Below are positions 22,485 through 31,099 of a DNA stretch of 64,000 nt, piece after piece (position 1 is the stretch's first letter; the number at the start of each line of letters is the position of its first letter). A program made the position numbers and the translations under genes. This stretch comes from Clostridiales bacterium 1_7_47FAA (GTDB lineage: Bacteria; Bacillota; Clostridia; Lachnospirales; Lachnospiraceae): NCBI GenBank assembly GCA_000155435.1, contig DS990262.1, positions 719,062-783,061 on the forward strand. Direction: 5' to 3'. Below the pieces are notes generated by a model. It was given only the letters and a program-made list of their open reading frames with translations, searched no databases and was not told the origin of the DNA.

Positions 22485-23069
22485 ATGGGCAGAAGGCCAA
22501 GAGTCCAATATTCGCTGGATTCAGGAAACATTAAAAAGCTTCCGGAAAATGAGATAAAGATGATTCTCAGGGCAGCGGACGAACTGATAAGTACAGGCGG
22601 CAGGAATATGCTGGTCAAAATCCTCAAGGGTTCCAGGGATAAGAAGGTTCTGGAACACGGACTGGATAAATGTCCGGCTTATGGGTTTTATCATGAACTT
22701 ACCATGGAAGAAATATCATACCGGGTAGACTTTATGATTGAGCAGGACTTTCTCCGTATTGAGTACTATGACCGGCTGCCGGTGCTGGTATTTTCAGAAG
22801 CAGGATGGGCAATTGAGGAGGCCGTTTATGCGGAGGAGCTTTATCAGCGGTTCCGTGCCCGGGTGAAGGCAGGGAATGGCAGGGATAGCGGCGTGGCAGA
22901 GGACGGCATGGCGGGCAGCACATGCCAGGCTGGCGGTGTGGCAGGGGACATGGAGCCGGATGCATTAATTGAACAGATGAAAACAGTGAACCGGCAGGTG
23001 GTGTTTGATGTACTTGAGAAAATCAGGGCAAGTAAAAATACGGATTTTATCCCTGTTCTTGAAGATTGA
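22485..23069 (+). CDS. Stand-alone RQC winged-helix domain protein
   Basis: 194-residue protein. Residues about 25-95 resemble the RecQ C-terminal (RQC) winged helix: an initial helix, then MLVKILKGSRDKKVLEHGLD, KCPAYGFYHELTMEEISYRV and the wing around FLRIEYYDRLPVLVFSEAG. No helicase domain is present, so this is a minor, stand-alone RQC DNA-binding type. The last 70 residues are linker-like with an internal low-complexity part (GDSGVAEDG-type, Gly/Ala rich). It starts 58 bp after the SWIM gene behind AAGGAG. Role unknown; structure-specific DNA binding is the family expectation. Confidence 0.8.
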   Translation: MGRRPRVQYSLDSGNIKKLPENEIKMILRAADELISTGGRNMLVKILKGSRDKKVLEHGLDKCPAYGFYHELTMEEISYRVDFMIEQDFLRIEYYDRLPVLVFSEAGWAIEEAVYAEELYQRFRARVKAGNGRDSGVAEDGMAGSTCQAGGVAGDMEPDALIEQMKTVNRQVVFDVLEKIRASKNTDFIPVLED

Positions 23070-23111
23070 AAAGCAATTGAGGTCCGCAAGGTAAGGGAAC
23101 GGATTTCCAGT

Positions 23112-23624
23112 GTGGAAATGTCGCTGGCTAATCACATAGGGGTATCCCCGGTTGAGTTTCGCAGGGCGCGGAAAAGTGATTGCGGGGATGTGACGGATAT
23201 CATACATAAAACAGTCCGGAAGGTTTATCCGGCTTATTATCCGGCTGAAGTAGCGGATTTTTTCTGTATGTACCACAGCCGGGAACGGATTCAGGCGGAT
23301 ATCCAGGCGGGAAATGTATGGGTCCTGCGGGTAGATGGAAGGACTATCGGCACAGGAAGCATAGAGGAAAATAACATTACCAGGTTATATGTACTGCCGG
23401 AGTTTCAGGGAAAAGGTTACGGAACCCGGATAATAGGGGAACTGGAACAGCGGATTGGGGAGGAATATGGGAGTGTGGGACTGGATGCCTCGCTGCCCTC
23501 CTGTTTTCTGTATGAAAAGCTTGGATACCATACCATCAGACATGAACGGATACATCTGATGAATGGGATTGTGCTGGTTTATGAGGTGATGGGAAAGCAG
23601 CTGGTTATGACAAATAGGATTTAA
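23112..23624 (+). CDS. GNAT-family N-acetyltransferase
   Basis: About 170 residues with a GNAT core. The acetyl-CoA pyrophosphate loop is LPEFQGKGYGTRII (Q/R-x-x-G-x-G), preceded by ITRLYVL and followed by FLYEKLGYHTIRHE. The start is uncertain: GTG at 23112 or ATG at 23118, neither with a strong ribosome site. It follows the RQC gene by 42 bp and may be cotranscribed. Substrate unknown; the family acetylates amines on small molecules or proteins. Confidence 0.85.
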   Translation: MEMSLANHIGVSPVEFRRARKSDCGDVTDIIHKTVRKVYPAYYPAEVADFFCMYHSRERIQADIQAGNVWVLRVDGRTIGTGSIEENNITRLYVLPEFQGKGYGTRIIGELEQRIGEEYGSVGLDASLPSCFLYEKLGYHTIRHERIHLMNGIVLVYEVMGKQLVMTNRI

Positions 23625-23654
23625 CAGCAGCCATCCCAGGCAGGATTTAATAAG

Positions 23655-23711
23655 GGAGCGTTGTACAAAGGCAGGAAATCACCATGATTTCCTGCCTTTG
23701 TACAACGCTCC
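23655..23711. terminator. Perfect 27-bp inverted repeat
   Basis: Bases 23655-23681 are exactly complementary to 23685-23711 around the 3-nt loop CCA. The arm begins GGAGCGTTGTACAAAGG. Only CTTTC follows, so the U-tract is poor. It probably ends the acetyltransferase transcript but could be a small mobile palindrome. Confidence 0.55.
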
Positions 23712-23885
23712 TTTCTGCATTCATATGCACGGCAGGAGAATGATGTAAAAAGATGGAAAAACCCATGTAAAGCTTACGGCAAACCCCTTGAACCGCTTAA
23801 AGGAATGGTCTATAGTCATAAAAAGGCTGCCCCATAACGGGCAGACATAGGGAAGGAACGGCCCGGAAAATAAAAAGGAGACTAT

Positions 23886-24722
23886 GTGATCATGGCACTG
23901 CTGGCAGATTTTCACACCCATACAAGCTACTGTGACGGAGCAGGTACGCCCCGGGAGATGGTGGAGACGGCATATAAAATGGGATTTACGGATTTCGGAA
24001 TATCAGGGCACGGGGATTATTCATTCTGTACACCTGGATTTGGGATGCCGGATATGAGGTTGGAACAATATAAGCAGGAACTTCGCGGGCTGCGGGATGA
24101 ATATAGGGGAAGGATGAATGTGTACATCGGAATCGAGCTGGACTGCCTGGGTCCGGTCCAAAGCGCGGACTACGCAATCGGTTCCACCCACTGTATATGG
24201 AAGGATGGGGAGTATGTGCCCGTGGATGATACCGGGGAGGCGCTGGCAGGGGCTGTGGGACGCCTGTGGAAGGGGGACTGGTACGCCTTTGCCAGGGATT
24301 ATTATGAGGTGGAGGCCACGGTGTATGACAGGACCCGCTGCCACTGGGTGGGACATTTTGACCTTCTGACAAAGTTCAACCAGGGGAACCGGTACTTTGA
24401 TGAGACAAAGGACGATTATCTGGAACCGGCGCTGGCAGCCATGAAGAAGCTGAACAGCCAGGGGGTTTTGTTTGAAATCAATACGGGGGCGGTTTCCAGG
24501 GGATACCGCAGCCAGCCCTATCCGTCCGGGCTGCTGTTAAGGGAGCTTAAGGGTATGGGCGGAGGGATTATCATTAATTCAGACAGCCACAGGTGTGATA
24601 CCATCGGTTATCAGTTTGAACAGGCGGTGGGGCTGGCAGAAGCCTGCGGCTTTCGCGGGTCATGGATGCCATGTTATGTAAATGGTTCCCAAACCCTGGA
24701 GATGATATATAAAAGATTCTGA
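23886..24722 (+). CDS. PHP-domain phosphoesterase, histidinol-phosphatase-like
   Basis: 278-residue PHP protein. Metal motifs are DFHTHTSYCDGAG at the N-terminus, GHGDYS, the GIELD strand-end Glu, a GSTHC His and the C-terminal NSDSHRCDTIG. It resembles HisK-type histidinol phosphatase, but there are no his genes nearby. It is the first gene of an operon-like run with an ABC importer and a second PHP gene, so a phosphate-ester substrate of that importer is more likely. AAAAAGGAG precedes both a GTG at 23886 (5-nt spacing) and an ATG at 23892; the GTG is used here. Confidence 0.85.
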   Translation: MIMALLADFHTHTSYCDGAGTPREMVETAYKMGFTDFGISGHGDYSFCTPGFGMPDMRLEQYKQELRGLRDEYRGRMNVYIGIELDCLGPVQSADYAIGSTHCIWKDGEYVPVDDTGEALAGAVGRLWKGDWYAFARDYYEVEATVYDRTRCHWVGHFDLLTKFNQGNRYFDETKDDYLEPALAAMKKLNSQGVLFEINTGAVSRGYRSQPYPSGLLLRELKGMGGGIIINSDSHRCDTIGYQFEQAVGLAEACGFRGSWMPCYVNGSQTLEMIYKRF

Positions 24723-24838
24723 AGTAAGGATTATTTTTCCAAAAACTTTACAGGATGCTGATTATGGACTTTACATGGTTCTTTTATACTGATACATGTG
24801 TTTACATATTTTATTAAATTGGCGAGGAGATGACTTAA

Positions 24839-25936
24839 ATGAAAAAAAGAGGTTTATGCGTTATTCTGTCAGCAGTCCTGGCAGCAGCTTCCATGACAGG
24901 ATGTTCCGCTAAGGCGGCGGCTCCGGCAGCAGACTTAAACGCTATGGGTGTGGATGAGATACTGGCAGAGGCAAAGAAAGAGGGAAGGGTCGATTCCGTG
25001 GGGATGCCGGATACCTGGGCAAACTGGATAGGGACCTGGCAGGATATAAAAAGTGATTATGGCCTGGAGCATACCGATACGGATATGTCATCTGCAGAGG
25101 AGATTTCCTTATTTGAATCTGAGAAGAAGAATGCCACCAAGGACATCGGTGATGTGGGACAGGCATTTGGTCCCATTGCAGAGGAAAAGGGAATTACATT
25201 AAAATACAAGACAAGCTATTGGGATTCCATTCCTGACTGGGCTAAGGATGACGACGGGGACTGGATTATCGGCTACTACGGCACCATGACCATGATGACC
25301 AATAAAAAGCTGGTTGCGGAAGCGCCAAAATCCTTTGAGGATCTGCTTAACGGTGATTATAAGGTTGCGGTAGGCGATGTGACTGCAGCAAACCAGGCCC
25401 AGTTTGCAGTTCTGGCAGCAGCCATTGCCATGGGAGGAGATGAAGGCAATATCCAGCCGGGACTTGATTATTTCCGCCAGATTGCAGAGCAGGGAAGGCT
25501 GGATTTGGGAGAATTTTCCATGTCCCGTATTGAAAAAGGCGAAGTAGGGGTTGCATTCCTGTGGGATTACAATGCGCTTGGCTACCGTGACCAGTTTGTG
25601 GAGAATAACCCGGATGCGGATTTTGAGATTAATATACCTTCTGAAGGCTCCATCCAGAGCGGTTACTGCACTATCCTGAACGCATATTCCCAGAGGCCCC
25701 ACGCAGCGGCCATGGCCCGTGAATTCATCCTCAGCGACAAAGGACAGATTAATCTGGCAAAGGGCTATGCCAAGCCTGTCAGGGATGTGGAACTTCCCGC
25801 TGAAATCAAGGAAAAGATGCTTCCTGACGAGCAGTATGAGAACAGCCGTATGGTAAATGACCAGGCTGCATGGGACAAGACCACCAAGGAAATCGGAACC
25901 CTTTGGCAGGAAAATGTGGTGGCATATGCTAAATAA
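24839..25936 (+). CDS. ABC transporter substrate-binding lipoprotein (polyamine/iron/phosphonate cluster)
   Basis: 365 residues with a lipoprotein signal (KKR, hydrophobic core, AASMTGC with Cys22). The mature part is a type II periplasmic-binding fold: GVDEILAEAKKEGRV at the start and VGMPDTWANW, WIIGYYGTMTMMTNKK and VGVAFLWDYNALGYRD in the body are the pattern of the spermidine/putrescine - ferric iron - 2-aminoethylphosphonate receptor group. It works with the two permeases and the ATPase downstream. A ligand carrying a phosphate or phosphonate group would match the PHP enzymes at both ends of the operon; this is inference. Confidence 0.88.
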   Translation: MKKRGLCVILSAVLAAASMTGCSAKAAAPAADLNAMGVDEILAEAKKEGRVDSVGMPDTWANWIGTWQDIKSDYGLEHTDTDMSSAEEISLFESEKKNATKDIGDVGQAFGPIAEEKGITLKYKTSYWDSIPDWAKDDDGDWIIGYYGTMTMMTNKKLVAEAPKSFEDLLNGDYKVAVGDVTAANQAQFAVLAAAIAMGGDEGNIQPGLDYFRQIAEQGRLDLGEFSMSRIEKGEVGVAFLWDYNALGYRDQFVENNPDADFEINIPSEGSIQSGYCTILNAYSQRPHAAAMAREFILSDKGQINLAKGYAKPVRDVELPAEIKEKMLPDEQYENSRMVNDQAAWDKTTKEIGTLWQENVVAYAK

Positions 25937-25954
25937 TGCAGGGGGAGTGAAATC

Positions 25955-26794
25955 GTGAAGAAACGGACGTATCTGGCCGCCCTTCTCCCCTTTTTGATAC
26001 TGGCAGGAATGTTTGAAATCCTGCCGGTATTCACTATTATGGTGAAAAGTTTCATGCCCGAGAGCGGGGAGCTTGGCTTTACATTCCAAAATTATATGAA
26101 TATATTCAGCAAGCCGTTGTATTATACGGCTATCAGGAACAGTTTCATCATATCTGTTGTCTCATCCGTCATTGGTCTTATAGCGGCGTTCATAGGAGGA
26201 AAGGCGGCCTGTGAAAAGGGCGGAAAGGCCAAGAAGGTATTCATGAGCGTTCTTAACATGGTATCCAATTTTTCCGGGGTGCCGCTGGCATTTTCCTTCA
26301 TCATCCTTCTGGGCAATTCCGGGGTAATCACCATTCTGGGCAGGAGCCTGGGAGTGCAGGGAATGGCGGAATTTCCGCTTTACACCGTATGGGGGCTGAT
26401 GCTTACATACATATATTTCCAGATACCACTTTCCACCCTGCTTTTGATCCCGTCCTTTGACGCCATCCGCAAGGAATGGAAGGAGGCGGTAAGCCTGCTG
26501 GGGGGAAGCAGCCGCGTGTTCTGGATGAAGGTGGGGATTCCCGTGCTTCTGCCCAGTATCATGGGAACATTTTCCACCCTTTTTGCCAATGCCATCTCAG
26601 CTTACGCCACGGCCTATGCGCTGTTGATGAATAACTTTTCCATCCTGCCGATCCGTATTGCGGAGCAGTTCAAGGGGGATGTGGTGCAGCGGCCCCAGTT
26701 CGGAAGCGCCCTAGCGGTGCTCCTGATGGTTATGATGACGGTGTCAATCCTGATTACCCAGTCCATAACAAAGCCGAAGGGAGGAGGACGGTAA
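25955..26794 (+). CDS. ABC transporter permease (PotB/ThiP type), first subunit
   Basis: 279-residue membrane protein with six hydrophobic segments. The cytoplasmic EAA loop is visible as KEWKEAVSLLGGSSRVFWMKVGIP about 180-205. The start is a GTG preceded by GGGGGAG. The stop codon TAA overlaps the ATG of the second permease by one base, so the pair is coupled. The neighbouring binding protein and ATPase define a complete importer. Confidence 0.9.
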   Translation: MKKRTYLAALLPFLILAGMFEILPVFTIMVKSFMPESGELGFTFQNYMNIFSKPLYYTAIRNSFIISVVSSVIGLIAAFIGGKAACEKGGKAKKVFMSVLNMVSNFSGVPLAFSFIILLGNSGVITILGRSLGVQGMAEFPLYTVWGLMLTYIYFQIPLSTLLLIPSFDAIRKEWKEAVSLLGGSSRVFWMKVGIPVLLPSIMGTFSTLFANAISAYATAYALLMNNFSILPIRIAEQFKGDVVQRPQFGSALAVLLMVMMTVSILITQSITKPKGGGR

Positions 26795-27582
26795 TGGAAA
26801 AAAAGAAAACCGGACCAGTGATTGTCCTGTCCGTGATAGGGATTTACCTGCTGATACCCCTCTTTTTTACGTTCCTCTATTCGCTGTTCAGCGAGTGGAT
26901 GGATATCATGCCAAAGGGATTTACCCTGCGGGCCTATGTGGAGATTTTTGCTGACAGTGCGTTCTGGATGTCCATTGGAAGGACCGTCCTCATATCCATC
27001 CTGCCCATTGTCCTCTGTACGGCCGCCGTGCTGCTGGCCATGTATGTGGTAGTGGTCTACTGCCCGGGGCTGGACCAATATATGCAAATACTATGCACCA
27101 TTCCATACGCCATCCAGGGAGTCATCCTCCCCATCAGTGTCCTGGCCCTTTATGCCAATGCGCCGGAGCCGTTCAGCAACCGTGTATTCATGCTGACCTC
27201 CACCTACTGTATTGTGGTGCTTCCCTACATTTACCAGGGAATCAGGAATAACCTGAACGGAATGAATGCGTCCAGGCTGATTGAGGCCGCACAGATGCTG
27301 GGAGCGGGAACCTTTTATTCATTTTTCCATATAGTGGTGCCCAATATCATGAATGGGGTCATGGTGTCAGCCATGCTGGCCATGGCCATTGTGTTCGGTG
27401 ATTTCGTTGTAATCAATACCCTGGCGGGAAATTATTTCCCTACTGCCCAGATGTATCTGTATGATGTAATGAAGAAATCCGCCCAGAGGACATGCGCCAT
27501 CATCATCGTGCTGTTCTGCGTGACGCTGCTGATATCCGGATTTGTGTTCCTGCGTGGCAGGAGGGACGGGCAGGAACGATAG
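26794..27582 (+). CDS. ABC transporter permease (PotC type), second subunit
   Basis: 262-residue inner-membrane permease with six predicted helices and the EAA loop IEAAQMLGAGTFYSFFHIVVPN. The N-terminal segment VIVLSVIGIYLLIPLFFTFLYSL and the FTLRAYVEIFAD region are typical for the PotC/ThiP-related second subunit. It overlaps the first permease by 1 nt, and the ATPase gene follows after 84 nt. Confidence 0.9.
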   Translation: MEKKKTGPVIVLSVIGIYLLIPLFFTFLYSLFSEWMDIMPKGFTLRAYVEIFADSAFWMSIGRTVLISILPIVLCTAAVLLAMYVVVVYCPGLDQYMQILCTIPYAIQGVILPISVLALYANAPEPFSNRVFMLTSTYCIVVLPYIYQGIRNNLNGMNASRLIEAAQMLGAGTFYSFFHIVVPNIMNGVMVSAMLAMAIVFGDFVVINTLAGNYFPTAQMYLYDVMKKSAQRTCAIIIVLFCVTLLISGFVFLRGRRDGQER

Positions 27583-27666
27583 GCGGGAACCATGGACAGG
27601 AAGCTGGGGGCAGGAACGGCAGACGCATTGCATGAAGAAAGGAATGCATGGAGAGAGGAAGGAAAC

Positions 27667-28671
27667 ATGGCATATATTGAATTCAGGAATATAGATAAAT
27701 TTTACGGGGCAAACCATGTGCTTAAGGGAATCAGCCTTGATATTGAGAAGGGACAGTTCGTGACCTTGTTAGGACCCTCGGGATGCGGGAAGAGCACGCT
27801 GCTGCGCTGCCTTTCAGGCCTGGAGGCGGTGAATGGAGGACAGATTTTCCTGGACGGGGAGGATATCACGTCCAAGGAGCCAAAGGACAGGAACATCGGC
27901 ATGGTATTCCAGCAATACAGCTTATTTCCCAACATGACGGTGGAGGAAAACATTGCCTTTGGCCTTAAGCTTAAGAAAATGCACCCGGATACAATCCAGG
28001 AAAAGGTAAAAGCCGCCATCCGTATGGTGGAACTGGAGGGAAAGGAGCGGCAGCATCCGGCCAGCCTTTCCGGCGGGCAGCAGCAGAGGGTGGCGCTGGC
28101 AAGAAGCATTGTCATGGAGCCAAAGGTGCTGCTTTTGGATGAACCCTTAAGCGCCATTGACGCCAAGCTGCGCAAGTCCCTTCAGATCAGTATTAAACGG
28201 ATTACAAAGGACCTGGGGCTAACGTCCGTGTTCGTCACCCATGACCAGGATGAGGCCATGGTGATGTCTGATGTGATTAACCTGTTCCATGATGGGAGGA
28301 TTGAGCAGTCCGGCGACCCGGTGACCGTGTATACAAGGCCGGTCAGCAGCTTTGCGGCCAGTTTCATCGGAAGCTACAATCAGCTGACGCCTGAACAGTT
28401 TGCCCGGATGACCGGGAAGGGACGTTTGGGTGAGACAGCCATACGGCCGGAGACATTTTCCATATCATCATCCCCATTGGGCAATAGGGATGAGTACCAG
28501 TTTGAGGGGATTGTGGAGGATGACATGCCCAGGGGCAATGTGCTGCGGTACCAGGTAAATGTAAAGGGCGTACAGATCCATGTGGATGTACTGTTCCGCA
28601 GCCATGTGCTGTTCCATCAGGGCGACAGGGTATACCTGTCGGTGGCGGAGAGGAACTGTATCCCGCTGTAG
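27667..28671 (+). CDS. ABC transporter ATP-binding protein (PotA/FbpC type)
   Basis: 334-residue ATPase. Walker A is GPSGCGKST, the Q-loop lies in VFQQYSLFPNMTVEENIAFG, the signature is LSGGQQQRVALARS, Walker B is VLLLDEPLSAID, and the switch His is in FVTHDQDEA. A C-terminal regulatory domain from about 240 (IGSYNQLTPEQF to the end) corresponds to the TOBE-like region. The ATG at 27667 is taken because GGAAGGAAAC precedes it and the product then begins MAYIEFRNIDKFYG; the frame is open 75 nt further upstream. It energises import with the two permeases. Confidence 0.93.
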   Translation: MAYIEFRNIDKFYGANHVLKGISLDIEKGQFVTLLGPSGCGKSTLLRCLSGLEAVNGGQIFLDGEDITSKEPKDRNIGMVFQQYSLFPNMTVEENIAFGLKLKKMHPDTIQEKVKAAIRMVELEGKERQHPASLSGGQQQRVALARSIVMEPKVLLLDEPLSAIDAKLRKSLQISIKRITKDLGLTSVFVTHDQDEAMVMSDVINLFHDGRIEQSGDPVTVYTRPVSSFAASFIGSYNQLTPEQFARMTGKGRLGETAIRPETFSISSSPLGNRDEYQFEGIVEDDMPRGNVLRYQVNVKGVQIHVDVLFRSHVLFHQGDRVYLSVAERNCIPL

Positions 28672-28750
28672 GGCGCATCTGAAGATGGTTTTTTGTCATC
28701 TGTGTGTCCCAAAAAGCAATGATTCAGATAAGGGCCAGGAGGGATTGGGC

Positions 28751-29599
28751 TTGATACAAGATCAGAGAGGTTTTACACCGGAAGGAAACTGGTATAAGGG
28801 CAATATCCACAGCCATACCACCAATTCAGACGGAAGGCTGGCTCCCGCTGAGGCGGGCCGGCTGTTTAAAGAAAACGGATATAATTTCCTGTGTTTTTCA
28901 GAACATGATTTATATACGGATTACAGGAAAGAATTTGACTGTGAGGATTTCATCATACTGCCTGGACTTGAGGCATCCGCAATCCTGTGCGGGGAGGACG
29001 GGCCACATAAATGCCTTAAGGTCCATCACATCCACGGCATCCTGGGAACCCGGGCCATGCAGGAGGAGGCAGGACAGAATGTGTTCAGGGAAAGGGAAGC
29101 CATACGGCCGTCTGTATCCTACGGGACATGGGACGGCGCGGGCGAGGCGGGAAGGCTTTGCAATTACCTGAAAAGCCGTGGCTGCATCACGGTCTACAAC
29201 CACCCCGCATGGTCCAGGGTGGCGCATGAGGAATTCGTCCATACGGATCATCTGTGGGCCGTGGAAATCTTCAATTACGGCACTGTGAATGAAAGCGGCA
29301 CGGGTTATGATACTGCCGGCTGGGACAGGATGCTCAGGGATGGGAAGAAGGTATTTGCAGTGGCAGCGGATGACAATCACAACGGAGGGGAGTTTGATGA
29401 TGCCTGCGGCGGCTATATCATGGTGCGGGCAGGTAAACTGACCCATGAGGACATCCTTCAGAATATGATAGCCGGCAATTTCTATTCATCGGCAGGACCG
29501 GAGATATACAACTGGGAAATCCGGGACGGCAGGGCCTGTATCCGGGCGCAGGTAAGCGACCGGTATGGGCGGACTGCCTGGACCAATGTGTTATTTTGA
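28751..29599 (+). CDS. PHP-domain phosphoesterase at the operon end
   Basis: PHP protein of about 282 residues. Motif 1 is GNIHSHTTNSDGRL, then FSEHDLYTDY, the glycine-rich LPGLEAS with its Glu, HHIHGI, TVYNHPAW and the C-terminal AADDNHN. The likely start is TTG at 28751, because AGGAGG lies 8 nt upstream; an ATG at 28685 is in frame but lacks a ribosome site. This is the second PHP enzyme flanking the ABC importer and differs in sequence from the one at 23886-24722. It probably removes phosphate from an imported ester or cyclic phosphate; unproven. Confidence 0.8.
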   Translation: MIQDQRGFTPEGNWYKGNIHSHTTNSDGRLAPAEAGRLFKENGYNFLCFSEHDLYTDYRKEFDCEDFIILPGLEASAILCGEDGPHKCLKVHHIHGILGTRAMQEEAGQNVFREREAIRPSVSYGTWDGAGEAGRLCNYLKSRGCITVYNHPAWSRVAHEEFVHTDHLWAVEIFNYGTVNESGTGYDTAGWDRMLRDGKKVFAVAADDNHNGGEFDDACGGYIMVRAGKLTHEDILQNMIAGNFYSSAGPEIYNWEIRDGRACIRAQVSDRYGRTAWTNVLF

Positions 29600-29677
29600 C
29601 GGACCGGCTGTTTGGGGGGGTGGGATGAATGAAGTAACCTTATGGGGGACTTTTTAAATAAATACTTAATAAATGTG

Positions 29678-29717
29678 AAAAAGAGGGGTGTCCTTATACA
29701 AATGGACTCCCCTTTTT
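29678..29717 (+). terminator. Terminator closing the PHP-ABC-PHP operon
   Basis: AAAAAGAGGGGTGTCC (29678-29693) pairs with GGACTCCCCTTTTT (29704-29717), with one bulge, around a 10-nt loop. The run of A and T on both sides makes it potentially bidirectional. Beyond it to 29914 the sequence is strongly AT-rich, with no gene and only a weak TATAAT (29857-29862). Confidence 0.85.
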
Positions 29718-29914
29718 GAGTAGTAGAATAAACTTGTCCGCCTTATTTATTGAAATAAAATGAGATTAAAATGATTAATAATGGGTAAAATATTATAAAA
29801 GACAATAATATACATAAAAAACAATTAATATGATTTAAATCTTATGGATATTGGTATATAATAATAAAAAGCCTAATAATAAAAAACCTAATTATAAAAA
29901 TGAGGGGAGATTAA

Positions 29915-31099
29915 ATGCTAAAATCAGAAGAAGTTTTTAAACCAGGCGCATTTCCGGATTATACATATGTATCCAGAAAGTTTGCTTCACCCAACATTTC
30001 ATACGAGTTAAGATTGAAACAGGCATTGAAGATATCTGGCTGTCTGACTTCCCTGATAGGACCTTCCAAGATGGGAAAAACCATTTTGTGCGAAAAGGTA
30101 ATTGGCTTTGACCATATCATCGAAGTGTCGGGAGCGGACTTTTCCGGCAATGCAGACTTTTGGGAAGTAGTCGCGGCCAGGGCGGGATTGCCATACCAGG
30201 GAGAGTTCACGATAACAAAGAATATAAAGGATGAATATCAGGATGAGGGGAGTGGGAGGACAGAAAAATTTGTCCTGACCAAAGATAAGGTAATCAACTA
30301 CTATAAAGAGAAAAACTATGTATTGGTTTTAGACGATTTCCATTATGCCCCAGATGAAAAACGCTTACAGATTGCCCAGCAGCTAAAAGATGCCATACGG
30401 CGTGAATTCAAGGCGGTAGTAGTCTCATTGCCGCATCGTTCGGATGATGCTATACGGCAGAACGCTGATCTGTCAGGAAGGCTGAGCCTGATTAATATTG
30501 AGCCTTGGGAAGAACAGGAACTAAAAGAAATTGCCATAAAGGGATTTAAGGAACTGGGAATAGAAATATCGGATGCAATTGCTAAAAATATAGCCGTCGA
30601 AAGCCTTACGTCGCCCCAGCTGATGCAATACATCTGTTTGAGTATCTGTACATTGCTGGAAAGTGATGAGAAGAAGATAGAGCGGATAGATGAGTCTGTT
30701 TTAAAGACCGCATACTGCTTCACAACCATGAATTTTGAATATCAGGATGTAGTAAAGGTAATGACAAAAGGACCAAACCCAAGGGGAAAGAGCCGTACTA
30801 TATTTGAGACAAAGGATGGCAAGCATTTAGATATATATGGTCTGCTCGTAGAGTCCCTGGCTAAAAACCCACCTATTATGAGCCTGACGTTTGACGATAT
30901 CAAAGAAAGGGTTGACAGGTTGATTAAACCAGAGGGGAACAAACCCGGGAAGCAGGCATTGAAAGACAGCCTGAATAAGCTGCAGGAACTACTGACGGGA
31001 AGGGAAGATATTTACCGGGTGTTGGAGTGGAAGGATGGGATTGTTTATATTACAGATCCATTGTTCTTGTTTTATTTAAGATGGGGGAGAGAATCTTGA
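29915..31099 (+). CDS. P-loop ATPase of a two-gene defence-like module
   Basis: 394-residue AAA/STAND-like ATPase. Walker A is GPSKMGKT (49-56) and Walker B is VLVLDD (136-141), followed by FHYAP. A sensor-like segment VVSLPHRSDDAIR and a helical winged region (residues about 230-390, ending ITDPLFLFYLRWG) follow. The C-terminal phrase is typical of ATPases whose last domain is a winged helix. The gene overlaps the nuclease gene downstream by 4 nt, implying one complex. Base composition is more AT-rich than the metabolic genes on either side. I infer an antiphage or anti-plasmid ATPase-nuclease pair; no specific named system can be assigned. Confidence 0.75.
   Translation: MLKSEEVFKPGAFPDYTYVSRKFASPNISYELRLKQALKISGCLTSLIGPSKMGKTILCEKVIGFDHIIEVSGADFSGNADFWEVVAARAGLPYQGEFTITKNIKDEYQDEGSGRTEKFVLTKDKVINYYKEKNYVLVLDDFHYAPDEKRLQIAQQLKDAIRREFKAVVVSLPHRSDDAIRQNADLSGRLSLINIEPWEEQELKEIAIKGFKELGIEISDAIAKNIAVESLTSPQLMQYICLSICTLLESDEKKIERIDESVLKTAYCFTTMNFEYQDVVKVMTKGPNPRGKSRTIFETKDGKHLDIYGLLVESLAKNPPIMSLTFDDIKERVDRLIKPEGNKPGKQALKDSLNKLQELLTGREDIYRVLEWKDGIVYITDPLFLFYLRWGRES

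Noticed and set aside
25199-26089. 296-codon open frame on the minus strand
   Set aside because: It lies fully antisense to the ABC receptor gene, which has signal peptide, family motifs and a ribosome site; the antisense product resembles nothing.
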